Positions 14,634 through 22,739 of a DNA stretch of 28,814 bases are shown here, in pieces. How positions within the stretch are numbered: position 1 is the stretch's first letter; each line of letters opens with the position of its first letter. This stretch comes from JACPSX01 sp035288405 [NCBI: bacterium]. GTDB lineage: Bacteria; JACPSX01. The notes beneath the pieces were generated by a model. The model was given only the letters and a program-made list of their open reading frames with translations, was not told where the DNA came from and did not search any database. Location of the stretch: assembly GCA_035288405.1 (NCBI GenBank), contig DATEAK010000017.1:1-28814 (forward strand), in the 5' to 3' direction. A program made the position numbers and the translations under genes.

Positions 14634-16091
14634 ATGGTTCAATTAGATCTGAGAGGGTGGCTGGAAGAGGTTCGCCGCCTGGGCGAGCTCCTGGAGCCGG
14701 AGGAGACCCACTGGGACCGGGAGATGGGGGCCCTGACCCAGCTCGTTCACGAAACCCATCCTGAGAATCCTCCGGCGTTGCTCTTTGACAAGATCCCGGG
14801 ATATCCGGTGGGGTTTCGCACCCTTTACGGGACATTGAGCTCCGTGCCGCGGCTGGCCCTGACGCTGGGCCTTCCTCTGGAATACGAAAACCGGCTGGAA
14901 TTCGTCGGCGCCTTCCGGGACAAAATGGCCCGGGTGGAGCGGATTTCCCCGGTGACCGTCAAAGAGGGGCCTGTTCTCGAAAATTTCCAGGAGGGGACGC
15001 AGGTCGACGTTCTGAAATTTCCCATTCCCAAACATCACGAGCAGGACCCCGCCCGCTTTATCGCCACCGCCTCGGCCGTCATTCTCAGACATCCTGAAGA
15101 GGGCTGGGTGAACGTGGGGACCTACCGGTCCATGGTCTATGATGGCCGAACGATTGGCCTGGAGATGTCGCCAACCAGCGATGGGGGTCGTATTCAAGAA
15201 GCCTACTTCCGGCAAGGAAAACCCATGCCGGTTGCCCTGTGCGTGGGGCAGCATCCCCTCCTCTATCTTGTGGGAGCGAGCTCCTGGAAAATCCCCGAGT
15301 TGGATGCGGCGGGGGGGCTGCTGGGAGAGCCCGTGGAGGTGATTGAGGGTCCTTATACAGGACTCCCAATCCCGGCGGCTGCCGAGATCGTCATCGAGGG
15401 GGTTATGGAGCCTGGCCTAACCAAGCCTGAGGGTCCCTTCGGGGAGTGGATGGGATACTACGCCAGCGAGGTGGTGGAACGCCCCTACGTCCAGGTGAAG
15501 ACGGTCCTGCACCGCAACGATCCCATCCTGACCTGTGCTCCTCAGCACCGCCCCACGGATGAAACCGTCCTCCTGCGCTCGGTGGCGAATGCCGCCAAGA
15601 CCTGGGAAGCACTGGATGGTCTCGGGATTCGTGGGGTCAGGGGGATCTGGCAGCACGCCGGAGGGGCCGCCAAGAAATTCCTGGTCATCTCCCTGGAACA
15701 GGCCTACCCCGGACATGCCCGCCATGTCCTGCATTCCGCTGCGGTGTCCGGGGGCGCCATCTTCGGGGGGAAGTGGATCATCGCCGTGGATGAGGACATC
15801 GATCCTTCCAATGCCACCGAGGTCATCTGGGCCCTGTCGACCCGAGTCAACGGCCCGGATGACTTTGACTTCATTCCCGAGGCGCCGTCAGGAGGGCTGA
15901 TCGATCCCCTCACCGGGGGGTATTTCAATACCCGAATCCTGGTCGACGCCACAATCCCCTTCGACCTGAAGAAGGCCGGAAAGTTTCCAAGGCCCGTGGT
16001 GGTCAGCAAGGAGATGGAGGATTCCCTGCGCCGTCGTTGGGGAGATCTCCTAGGGTTTAGTGAGAGAAAATATACCCGGGAGGGGCGATGA
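14634..16091 (+). CDS. UbiD-family prFMN-dependent decarboxylase (UbiD3)
   Basis: A 485-residue UbiD-family protein with a canonical TTAGGAGGA ribosome site. It is most similar to UbiD1, sharing NVGTYR, GLPIPAAAEIVIEG and EGPFGEW-GYYASE. The catalytic set is present: Asn160, Arg165, Glu222, Glu266 and Glu271. At the position of the metal-binding His191 of Fdc1, however, the alignment gives Asp183 in SPTSDGGR, with no His within several residues. Asp can ligate Mn2+ or K+, so activity is still plausible with a changed metal site. The stop overlaps the ATG of permease 2, linking this decarboxylase to the second importer; the acid it handles may be the importer's ligand. Confidence 0.92.
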   Translation: MVQLDLRGWLEEVRRLGELLEPEETHWDREMGALTQLVHETHPENPPALLFDKIPGYPVGFRTLYGTLSSVPRLALTLGLPLEYENRLEFVGAFRDKMARVERISPVTVKEGPVLENFQEGTQVDVLKFPIPKHHEQDPARFIATASAVILRHPEEGWVNVGTYRSMVYDGRTIGLEMSPTSDGGRIQEAYFRQGKPMPVALCVGQHPLLYLVGASSWKIPELDAAGGLLGEPVEVIEGPYTGLPIPAAAEIVIEGVMEPGLTKPEGPFGEWMGYYASEVVERPYVQVKTVLHRNDPILTCAPQHRPTDETVLLRSVANAAKTWEALDGLGIRGVRGIWQHAGGAAKKFLVISLEQAYPGHARHVLHSAAVSGGAIFGGKWIIAVDEDIDPSNATEVIWALSTRVNGPDDFDFIPEAPSGGLIDPLTGGYFNTRILVDATIPFDLKKAGKFPRPVVVSKEMEDSLRRRWGDLLGFSERKYTREGR

Positions 16092-16855
16092 TGGGAGGCA
16101 AGGGTAAGACTGCCTTGATTCGCCTGGGGTCTATCTTCGGCTGTCTGGTGTTCTGGGAGGTCACTTCCCGGTTTGTCCCCATGGGTCTTTTCCCCGGCCT
16201 TCGAGAGACCTTCGATGCCTTTTACGATAACCTAGTCCAAGGGGTACTCCTGGTCAATCTTGGGGTCACCACGCGGCGGGTGTTTGTTGGCTTCCTGGTG
16301 GCCCTTTTGATTGGAGCCATCATGGGGTTGTTCATGGGGCTCAAGCGGGTCGTGGAAGATTCCTTGACCTATCCCATGCTATTTGCCATGTCAATTCCCA
16401 GCTTGGCCTGGGTGATCCTGGGGCTCATGTGGTTTGGCTTGACCGAATTCGCGGGCATCTTTGTCATCTCGGCAATCGTATTCCCCATCGTTGTCATCAA
16501 TACCTACGAGGGGGTCAAGGGTGTGGACAAAACTTTCATCGAGATGGCCCAGGCCTATAAGGCCAGCCAATGCAAGATCATCTTCGAGATCATTCTCCCC
16601 TCCACTTTTCCATACATTCTGTCGGCCTGTCGGTTCGGGATCGGCGTGGCATGGAAAATTGCCATTATTGCGGAAATGCTGGGCATGAGCCTCGGGGTCG
16701 GCTACCAGCTCAAGTACTACTACTCCCTGTCGCGGATGGACCAGGTTCTGGCCTGGATCCTGGTTTTTACTCTGGCCATTTTCATCGTTGACCGCTTTGT
16801 CCTGGCGCGGATTAGCGCTCTGGTTCTGAGGTGGAGGCCAAACGTCGCGTTATGA
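16088..16855 (+). CDS. ABC transporter permease 2 (SsuC/TauC-type)
   Basis: A 255-residue inner-membrane permease with a short N-terminus and about six hydrophobic spans. The EAA loop is at about 147-176 (DKTFIEMAQAYKASQCKIIF then LPSTFPYI). The start codon overlaps the UbiD3 stop (ATGA), and GGGAGGGG just upstream is the ribosome site. It is clearly divergent from permease 1, so the two transport cores are not a recent duplication. It is expected to pair with ATPase 2 and with SBP5-7. Confidence 0.94.
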   Translation: MMGGKGKTALIRLGSIFGCLVFWEVTSRFVPMGLFPGLRETFDAFYDNLVQGVLLVNLGVTTRRVFVGFLVALLIGAIMGLFMGLKRVVEDSLTYPMLFAMSIPSLAWVILGLMWFGLTEFAGIFVISAIVFPIVVINTYEGVKGVDKTFIEMAQAYKASQCKIIFEIILPSTFPYILSACRFGIGVAWKIAIIAEMLGMSLGVGYQLKYYYSLSRMDQVLAWILVFTLAIFIVDRFVLARISALVLRWRPNVAL

Positions 16856-17640
16856 ATCTATCAGTAGATACCAGCCAGCGAACAATCAAGATTTCTCTTC
16901 GCAATGTTCGGAAAGACTTCCGCAAAGGGGATGGGACTGATCTCACCGCGATCGCGAATCTAAGCTTCGATGTTTATGAAGGAGAGTTCCTCTGCCTTTT
17001 GGGTCCTTCAGGTTGTGGAAAGTCCACATGCCTGGGCTTGCTGGGAAGGATCGATACTCCCTCCGGGGGGGAGATTCGGTTCTCGGGTCAGCGTGATTCC
17101 TACAAGATCGGCTTTGTCTTTCAGTCCCCGCGGCTGCTTCCCTGGAAGACCATTTGGAAAAACGTACGCTTTAGTCTGGAGAGCCAGAAGCCTTTTCCCA
17201 GGCAGGAATGGAACGAGCGCGCGGCAAAGGCCATCGAGCTCGTGGGGTTAAATGGGTTCGAGGGTTGCTTCCCACATCAGCTCTCCGGAGGGATGCAGAT
17301 CCGCGGAGCCATTGCCAGGGCTCTAGCCCTGGAGCCCGAGGTTTTGCTCCTCGATGAGCCCTTCAGCAATCTGGACGAAATCACCGCGAAAAAGGTCCGC
17401 AAGGAGCTGTTGTCCATCTGGAGGCGGCTCGGCATGACGATTGTGTTTATTACCCACGATCTGCACGAGGCCGTCTTTCTGGCGGACCGGATCTTGCTGC
17501 TGACACCAAGACCTATGAGCCTCTTTAATGAATTTATGATTACGGTACCCAGGCCGCGCTCCTACTCGGAGCCGGACCTTTTTGAAGCGGAAACCCAAAT
17601 TGCCCGGGCCTTTGAGGCCATGATGCCGAGTGAAGAATAG
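16852..17640 (+). CDS. ABC transporter ATPase 2 (SsuB/TauB-type)
   Basis: A 262-residue ATP-binding subunit. The ATG overlapping the permease 2 stop (ATGA) is preferred. A GTG 21 bases upstream is in frame but lies inside the permease gene, and the GGAGG there is rather far from the ATG. Walker A GPSGCGKS is at 51-58, Q-loop Gln91, signature LSGGMQIR at 144, Walker B VLLLDEP with Asp168-Glu169, and H-loop His202. The helix after the signature reads QIRGAIARA instead of the usual QRVALARA, an unusual but not obviously disabling change. The SBP5 gene follows 46 bases downstream. Confidence 0.95.
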   Translation: MNLSVDTSQRTIKISLRNVRKDFRKGDGTDLTAIANLSFDVYEGEFLCLLGPSGCGKSTCLGLLGRIDTPSGGEIRFSGQRDSYKIGFVFQSPRLLPWKTIWKNVRFSLESQKPFPRQEWNERAAKAIELVGLNGFEGCFPHQLSGGMQIRGAIARALALEPEVLLLDEPFSNLDEITAKKVRKELLSIWRRLGMTIVFITHDLHEAVFLADRILLLTPRPMSLFNEFMITVPRPRSYSEPDLFEAETQIARAFEAMMPSEE

Positions 17641-17686
17641 AATTGCACAGGCGCCCGGTTCGAGGCCGGGGTGGAAGGAGGGGATC

Positions 17687-18670
17687 ATGAAAAGAGCGTC
17701 GAGATGGTTGCTGGCGGGTTTGTGGGCTGTCTCGGCCGTGATGTGGGGAAAAGGTCTCGGCCTGGCGGCAACCCAGACTGAAACTCTCAAGGTGGCCTTT
17801 TTCCCCGGGGCCATCTCGGTCCCCATCAACGTCATGGAGACGCAAAAGCTCCCCCAGAAGTTCGGGATCAATGTGGACTTCAAGCGATTTGCCGACCCCG
17901 AGGCTACAGACCTCGCCTGGATTCATGGGGAAGTCCACCTGCAGCCCGGGATAAACCTGAACCAGTCGGCGGCCAACTTCCTCAAAACGGGCCACGGGCT
18001 CGTGGTCTTCCCCACCTTCATGGCCACGAACAAGGTTCTGGTCAAGGCGGACTCGGGAATTGGGCAGCTCAAGGATCTCAAGGGGAAGCGGCTGGGCATC
18101 CCGAGCCGCACGAGCGGCGAATCCGTTGTCTTGAGGTGGCTTCTCGATGAAGCAGGCCTGCGCTGGGAGCGGGACGTGGACGTGCGCGAGATCCCGCCCA
18201 ATGTTCTGCCTGGGATGCTCCAGCGGGCCCAGGTGGATGCCATCGTGCTCTTTGAGCCTTTTGCTTCGCGGGCCATCGACGAAGGGGGAGGCGCGGTGAA
18301 GCTGCTCTCGGATTTGCAGGTGGAGTGGCAAAAGCGCAAGGGTTTTCCCCTCATGTTCAGCGCCATTCACGTGGATGATAAGTTTGCCCGGAAGAACCCC
18401 GAAGTGGTCAAGAAGTACCTGGCCATGTACAAGGAAGCGGTGGAATACATCGAGAAGAATCCCGACTCGGTGTATGGATTCTACCGGGGGATCTTTAAAT
18501 TCACGCCGGAGGGGTTCAACCTATTAAAGAGAAATCTGCGCGGGATCTACCCGCTGGAGTGGAACGACAAGATGATCGCCGGCATGAAGGACTACCTGTC
18601 CTTGGCTGTTCGCTATGGACTTTTGCCCCGGGTCCCCGACGAGATGTTTACTCGGGAGTTTGCGCCATGA
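17687..18670 (+). CDS. NMT1/TauA-type ABC substrate-binding protein (SBP5)
   Basis: A 327-residue periplasmic binding protein. The ATG at 17687 is preferred over an upstream in-frame ATG because GGAAGGAGGGG lies directly before it and the product then starts with a standard signal peptide (cut after LGLAA, residue 28). Mature landmarks are FPGAISVPINVMETQKLP, DLKGKRLGIPSRTSGES, and VREIPPNVLPGMLQR in the hinge and second lobe. It follows permease 2 and ATPase 2, so it is the natural receptor of that importer. It is about 90% identical in the mature part to SBP6, 2790 bases downstream, and clearly related to SBP7. Confidence 0.91.
   Translation: MKRASRWLLAGLWAVSAVMWGKGLGLAATQTETLKVAFFPGAISVPINVMETQKLPQKFGINVDFKRFADPEATDLAWIHGEVHLQPGINLNQSAANFLKTGHGLVVFPTFMATNKVLVKADSGIGQLKDLKGKRLGIPSRTSGESVVLRWLLDEAGLRWERDVDVREIPPNVLPGMLQRAQVDAIVLFEPFASRAIDEGGGAVKLLSDLQVEWQKRKGFPLMFSAIHVDDKFARKNPEVVKKYLAMYKEAVEYIEKNPDSVYGFYRGIFKFTPEGFNLLKRNLRGIYPLEWNDKMIAGMKDYLSLAVRYGLLPRVPDEMFTREFAP
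18416..18471 (+). repeat. Exact 56-base repeat, copy 1 (SBP5)
   Basis: Identical to 21206-21261 in SBP6, same orientation. It is the longest exact match I found in the SBP5/SBP6 duplication, long enough to serve homologous recombination. The offset of 2790 bases is constant along both genes. Confidence 0.92.
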
Positions 18671-18783
18671 GAAAGGGTCAGGATGGGTAGCGGGACGGAA
18701 AGAATGTCGGGTCGCCCGCCGGAGAGTTGCGGGGAGCCGTCGCGGACAAGGGTCTGTTTTGACCGACCGGGAGAGCCGTAATC

Positions 18784-20409
18784 GTGCAATATTATGAAGA
18801 CCTGCGGGAGTTTGTCGGGTACTTGGAACAACTCGGCAAATTGCACCGCTGGAGAAGACCCATTAATAAGGATACGGAGCTGATGGCGCTCCATCGCTGC
18901 CAGTTCCGTGGGCTCCCCGCGGAAGAGAGGAAAGTATTCCTTTTCGAGCAAGTTACTGACGCTCGAGGAAGAGCGTTCTCCATGAAGGTACTGGCGGGAG
19001 CCTATGCGGTCTCCGGTCAAGTGATGGCGCTGGGCATGGGATGTCAGAATTGGGAGGAGTTGAAGGAGAAATGGCATTATGCCCTGGAGCATCCGGTAGA
19101 CCCCGTGCTGGTCGATTCAGGGCCGGTTCAGGAAGAAGTCCATGTCGGGAGGGAACTGCAGGAGATTGGCCTGGATGAACTGCCCGTTCCTGTCGAGGAA
19201 CCCGGGTTTGCCGGCACGGTGCGGGTCTGTGCGCCTTTTATCACTCGTGATAGTGAGACGGGAATTCGTAATGTCGGAATGTATAGCGGCCATTTGCGGG
19301 CTAAGGATCGATTGATCGCAGGAATCGCCAGAATTCAGCATGCCATGCTCTACCATTGGAGCGACGCGCGCAGGAGAAAACAAGGGTTGCCTGTAGCGAT
19401 CGTTCTGGGTACCACTCCGGACCTTGTGTTTGCTGCTTCCGCGAGCATACCTTACGGTGTGGACGAACTGGCAGTGGCGGGAGGAATCGCGGGAAGGCCG
19501 ATACCGTTGGTCAGGTGTAAGACCATCCCGCTGGAAGTTCCGGCGATGGCCGAAATAGTCATAGAAGGAGAGCTGTCGACTGAGGTACTGGAACCTTATA
19601 CCGCTTTCGGAGATTACCCGGGCTACATGGATATAGAAAGATCTTCGGTTCCTGTAATCAAAGTGACCGCGATCACTCATCGGCACGATGCCATCTTCAA
19701 CCCGATCCTGGTGGGATTTCCTCCCAGTGAGAACAGCGCGATTTCTCGAATGTTGAATGAGATAACACTGTTTCATTTTCTCAGATACAGTTGCAACCTG
19801 CCCATGGTTGAAGAGGTGCACTGGCCGGAAGCGGCCGGCGGTTTGAATTGGTGTGTGATCCGTATGAAAAAGCTGCACCCCAGCCAGTCGTGGCAAGTCC
19901 TGCGCCTTGCCGCCGGTGCCTGCCCGTTGGGGAAAATATTCATCGCCGTGGACGAGGACGTCGATCCGAAAGACCCGGACCTGGTGACGTGGGCTGTGAG
20001 CTTTGCCATGCAGCCTCATCGAGACGTGGAAGTAATAACAGGTCGGGTGCCCGGGCTGGACCCCTCGGGGCTTTTATTGGCTCATAGAGAGGGAGGAAGA
20101 GAAAGCTATCCCGGTCTGCAAGGCTGCTCGAGCATTCTGATTGATGCCACGCGAAAAGGAGCCTATCCGCCTGTGGCTCTTCCGAAGAAGGAGCACATGG
20201 AAACCGCCATAAGGATTTGGAAAGAGGAAGAGGGTCTCCCGAATCTGAATCTTGCTTCTCCCTGGTATGGTTACGACTTGGGTCAATGGTCGGAAGATGA
20301 TAGGGAAAATGCAGAGCTTATAGCCCGGGGCATGTATCTGAAACTCGGCGAAAAAATGGCTCAGCGCCAGACGCCTGTCGGCGATGAGGCCGGAGAAGCG
20401 GGGTTGTAG
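18784..20409 (+). CDS. UbiD-family protein with degenerate catalytic residues (UbiD4)
   Basis: A 541-residue UbiD-family protein, longer than its three relatives, starting at GTG after GGGAGAG. Asn163, His186 and Glu228 (metal/prFMN-phosphate positions) are kept. The position of catalytic Arg173 of Fdc1 is Ser168 (RNVGMYSGHL; codon AGC, one base from the Arg codon CGC). The EGPFGE catalytic loop reads PYTAFGD, so the first Glu aligns with Tyr272 and the second with Asp277. Loss of Arg and one Glu makes ordinary prFMN decarboxylation doubtful. A different chemistry, a phenylphosphate-carboxylase-like role or a regulatory subunit are alternatives. Codon use differs from neighbours: ten ATA isoleucines and several AGA arginines, against almost none in UbiD3, pointing to recent acquisition. 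It is flanked by the near-identical SBP5 and SBP6. Confidence 0.9.
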   Translation: MQYYEDLREFVGYLEQLGKLHRWRRPINKDTELMALHRCQFRGLPAEERKVFLFEQVTDARGRAFSMKVLAGAYAVSGQVMALGMGCQNWEELKEKWHYALEHPVDPVLVDSGPVQEEVHVGRELQEIGLDELPVPVEEPGFAGTVRVCAPFITRDSETGIRNVGMYSGHLRAKDRLIAGIARIQHAMLYHWSDARRRKQGLPVAIVLGTTPDLVFAASASIPYGVDELAVAGGIAGRPIPLVRCKTIPLEVPAMAEIVIEGELSTEVLEPYTAFGDYPGYMDIERSSVPVIKVTAITHRHDAIFNPILVGFPPSENSAISRMLNEITLFHFLRYSCNLPMVEEVHWPEAAGGLNWCVIRMKKLHPSQSWQVLRLAAGACPLGKIFIAVDEDVDPKDPDLVTWAVSFAMQPHRDVEVITGRVPGLDPSGLLLAHREGGRESYPGLQGCSSILIDATRKGAYPPVALPKKEHMETAIRIWKEEEGLPNLNLASPWYGYDLGQWSEDDRENAELIARGMYLKLGEKMAQRQTPVGDEAGEAGL

Positions 20410-20476
20410 TGTTACCGGGCGTTCGTCAAGAGCGACATCGGTTTTGCTGGAAGCACGCAGCAACAGAGGAGGGATC

Positions 20477-21460
20477 ATGAGAAGATATTCAAGGTGCCTG
20501 TCGTTGAGTTTGTGGGTCGTCTTCATGATCGTTTGGGGGAAAGGTTTTGGCCTCGCGGCAACCCAGTCTGAAACTCTCAAGGTGGCCTATTTCCCCGGGG
20601 CCATTTCCGTCCCCATCAACGTCATGGAAACGCAAAAGCTCCCCCAGAAGTTCGGGATCAATGTGGACTTCAAACGATTTGCCGACCCCGAGGCCACCAA
20701 CCTTGCCTGGATTCACGGTGAAGTTCAATTGCAGCCCGGGATGAATTTAAACCAGTCAGCGGCCAACTTTCTGAGAAGCGGATACGGACTCGCGGTGTTC
20801 CCCACGTTTGTGGCCACGAACAAGGTTCTCGTCAGGACGGATTCGGGAATCGCTCAGCTCAGTGACCTCAGGGGAAAGCGCGTGGGTATCCCGAGCCGCA
20901 CGAGCGGCGAGTCCGTAGTTCTGAGGTGGCTACTGGAAGAAGCGGGCGTGGGCTGGGAACGGGAAGTGGAAGTGCGCGAGATCCCGCCCAATGTTCTGCC
21001 GGGGATGCTCCAGCGCACCCAGGTGGATGCCATCGTGCTCTTTGAGCCGTTTTCTTCCCGGGCCATTGACGAAGGAGGAGGGGGAGTAAAGCTTCTCTCA
21101 GATTTACAGGCGGAGTGGCAAAAGCGTAAGGGTTTTCCCCTGATGTTCAGCGCCATTCACGTGGACGGAAATTTTGCCCGGAAGAACCCTGAAGTGGTCA
21201 AGAAATACCTGGCCATGTACAAGGAAGCGGTGGAATACATCGAGAAGAATCCCGACTCGGTTTATGGATTTTACAGAGGCCTCTTTAAGTTCACGCCGGA
21301 GGGGTTCAATCTACTGAAGAAAAATCTGCGCGGAATCTACCCGCTGGAGTGGAATGACAAAATGATCGCTGGAATGAAGGACTACCTTTCTTTAGCCGTT
21401 CGCTATGGACTTTTGCCCCGGGTCCCTGACGAAATGTTCAGTCGGGAGTTTGCTCCCTGA
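20477..21460 (+). CDS. NMT1/TauA-type ABC substrate-binding protein (SBP6)
   Basis: A 327-residue near-copy of SBP5 with the same length and about 30 substitutions in roughly 300 mature residues. The ATG at 20477 is preferred over an upstream in-frame start because GAGGAGGG precedes it and the signal peptide (cut after GLAA, residue 28) then starts normally. The signal peptide has diverged more than the mature part. Most substitutions are conservative (Lys/Arg, Asp/Glu, Leu/Val), so the ligand is probably the same or very similar. It follows UbiD4 by 67 bases. Confidence 0.91.
   Translation: MRRYSRCLSLSLWVVFMIVWGKGFGLAATQSETLKVAYFPGAISVPINVMETQKLPQKFGINVDFKRFADPEATNLAWIHGEVQLQPGMNLNQSAANFLRSGYGLAVFPTFVATNKVLVRTDSGIAQLSDLRGKRVGIPSRTSGESVVLRWLLEEAGVGWEREVEVREIPPNVLPGMLQRTQVDAIVLFEPFSSRAIDEGGGGVKLLSDLQAEWQKRKGFPLMFSAIHVDGNFARKNPEVVKKYLAMYKEAVEYIEKNPDSVYGFYRGLFKFTPEGFNLLKKNLRGIYPLEWNDKMIAGMKDYLSLAVRYGLLPRVPDEMFSREFAP
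21206..21261 (+). repeat. Exact 56-base repeat, copy 2 (SBP6)
   Basis: Identical to 18416-18471 in SBP5 and in direct orientation. Recombination between the two copies would delete UbiD4 and leave one hybrid binding protein. Confidence 0.92.
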
Positions 21461-21532
21461 GCAGGAGCCGGGATGAGTAGAAGTGGATGAAGCTGTCGTA
21501 TTAGGTCTTCCCAATAAAGGAGGGAGCCCAAG

Positions 21533-22573
21533 ATGCAAAGCGCGCGGAAGGAAAAATTGAGGTCCACGTTTCCGAAGGTAAGAGCAAGGGCCACCGATGG
21601 TTTGTCTGTTCTGGCAGCCGTGGTGCTCGTCTTGGTCCTGGCGTTGGTAGGGGCCGGATCAGCTTGGTCCCAGGATGCCGGGGTGCCCATCAAGGTCGGG
21701 ATCATTCCAGGGATCATCGATGTTCCGGTACTGCTCATGCAGGCCATGGGATTGCCCGCCAAATACGGCGTCAAACTGGATGTGCGGCGCTTCGCAGATC
21801 CCGGGACAATCAACGAAGCTTGGCTCCACCGGGAGATTCATCTGCAGCCCGGCATGAACGTGCTGCAGTCGTCAGCCCAATTCCTCAAAACCGGGTACGG
21901 CCTTGCGGTTTTTTCCAGCTTCCTGGCCAGCAACACGGTGATCGTGAAGAGTACTTCTCCGATTACACAGCTGAGGGATCTCAAGGGGAAACGGTTGGGG
22001 ATCCCGAACCGTCTCAGCGGAGAGGGGCTGGTTTTGCGCTGGCTTTTCGATGAGGTTGGAGTTCCCTGGGAAAAGGAAGTTGATGTGCGGGAGATTCCCC
22101 CGAACGTCATGCCTGGCATGTTGCAAAGAGATCAGATCGATGCCATGGTCCTGTTCGAGCCTTTAGCTTCCATGGCTCTCACTACTGGCCCATTTCGGAC
22201 CGCTCTGGACGTTCAGGGAGAGTGGCAGAGGAGGCAAGGGTCCCCTCTCATGTTTAGCGCGATCCATGTGGATGATCGGTTTGCCCGCGAAAACGGGGAG
22301 GTTCTCAGGGCCTACCTGCGAATGTACCGGGAGGCCGCCCTGCAAATCCCCAAGGATCCTGACAAGGCCTTTGCCCACTACAAGACGGCCATGAAGTTGA
22401 CCGATCGCACCTTCGAGGTTCTCAAGGAGAACATGAAAGACGACTATCCGGTCGAATGGAACGAAAAGACGATCAAGGGGATGCACGAGGTCCTGAAGCT
22501 GGCTGTGAGATTCGGCCTGATCGAGAAAATCCCTGAGAAAATGTTCGCTCTGGAGTACGCCCCAAGATCGTAG
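21533..22573 (+). CDS. NMT1/TauA-type ABC substrate-binding protein (SBP7)
   Basis: A 346-residue binding protein of the same subfamily as SBP5 and SBP6, but far more divergent. Shared landmarks include RFADPGT, LQPGMN, DLKGKRLGIPNRLSGE, VREIPPNVMPGMLQR and SPLMFSAIHVDDRFAR. It has a long basic N-terminus (about 23 residues) before the hydrophobic signal core, with the cut predicted after AWS near residue 46. GGAGGGAG precedes the ATG. It is the last gene of the plus-strand run; no strong hairpin-plus-T-run terminator is visible in the 166 bases separating it from the convergent regulator gene. Confidence 0.9.
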   Translation: MQSARKEKLRSTFPKVRARATDGLSVLAAVVLVLVLALVGAGSAWSQDAGVPIKVGIIPGIIDVPVLLMQAMGLPAKYGVKLDVRRFADPGTINEAWLHREIHLQPGMNVLQSSAQFLKTGYGLAVFSSFLASNTVIVKSTSPITQLRDLKGKRLGIPNRLSGEGLVLRWLFDEVGVPWEKEVDVREIPPNVMPGMLQRDQIDAMVLFEPLASMALTTGPFRTALDVQGEWQRRQGSPLMFSAIHVDDRFARENGEVLRAYLRMYREAALQIPKDPDKAFAHYKTAMKLTDRTFEVLKENMKDDYPVEWNEKTIKGMHEVLKLAVRFGLIEKIPEKMFALEYAPRS

Positions 22574-22739
22574 AAAGCCTTACAGCCGAATCTATGGGGT
22601 TATTCAGAGTGAGACGTAGTGCGAGGAGAATGGCGGACGGCGGCCGATGGGATTTAAAGGCGGAAAAAGCTCGTGCTGCCTGGCATGAGGAGAAGGAGAC
22701 AGTTGGCTGTGCTATATCGCTGACCCAAGCCAGCGAAAC

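Noticed and set aside
22574-22739. Rho-independent terminator between SBP7 and the convergent regulator
   Set aside because: I looked for a GC-rich hairpin followed by a T-run on either strand and saw none that is convincing.
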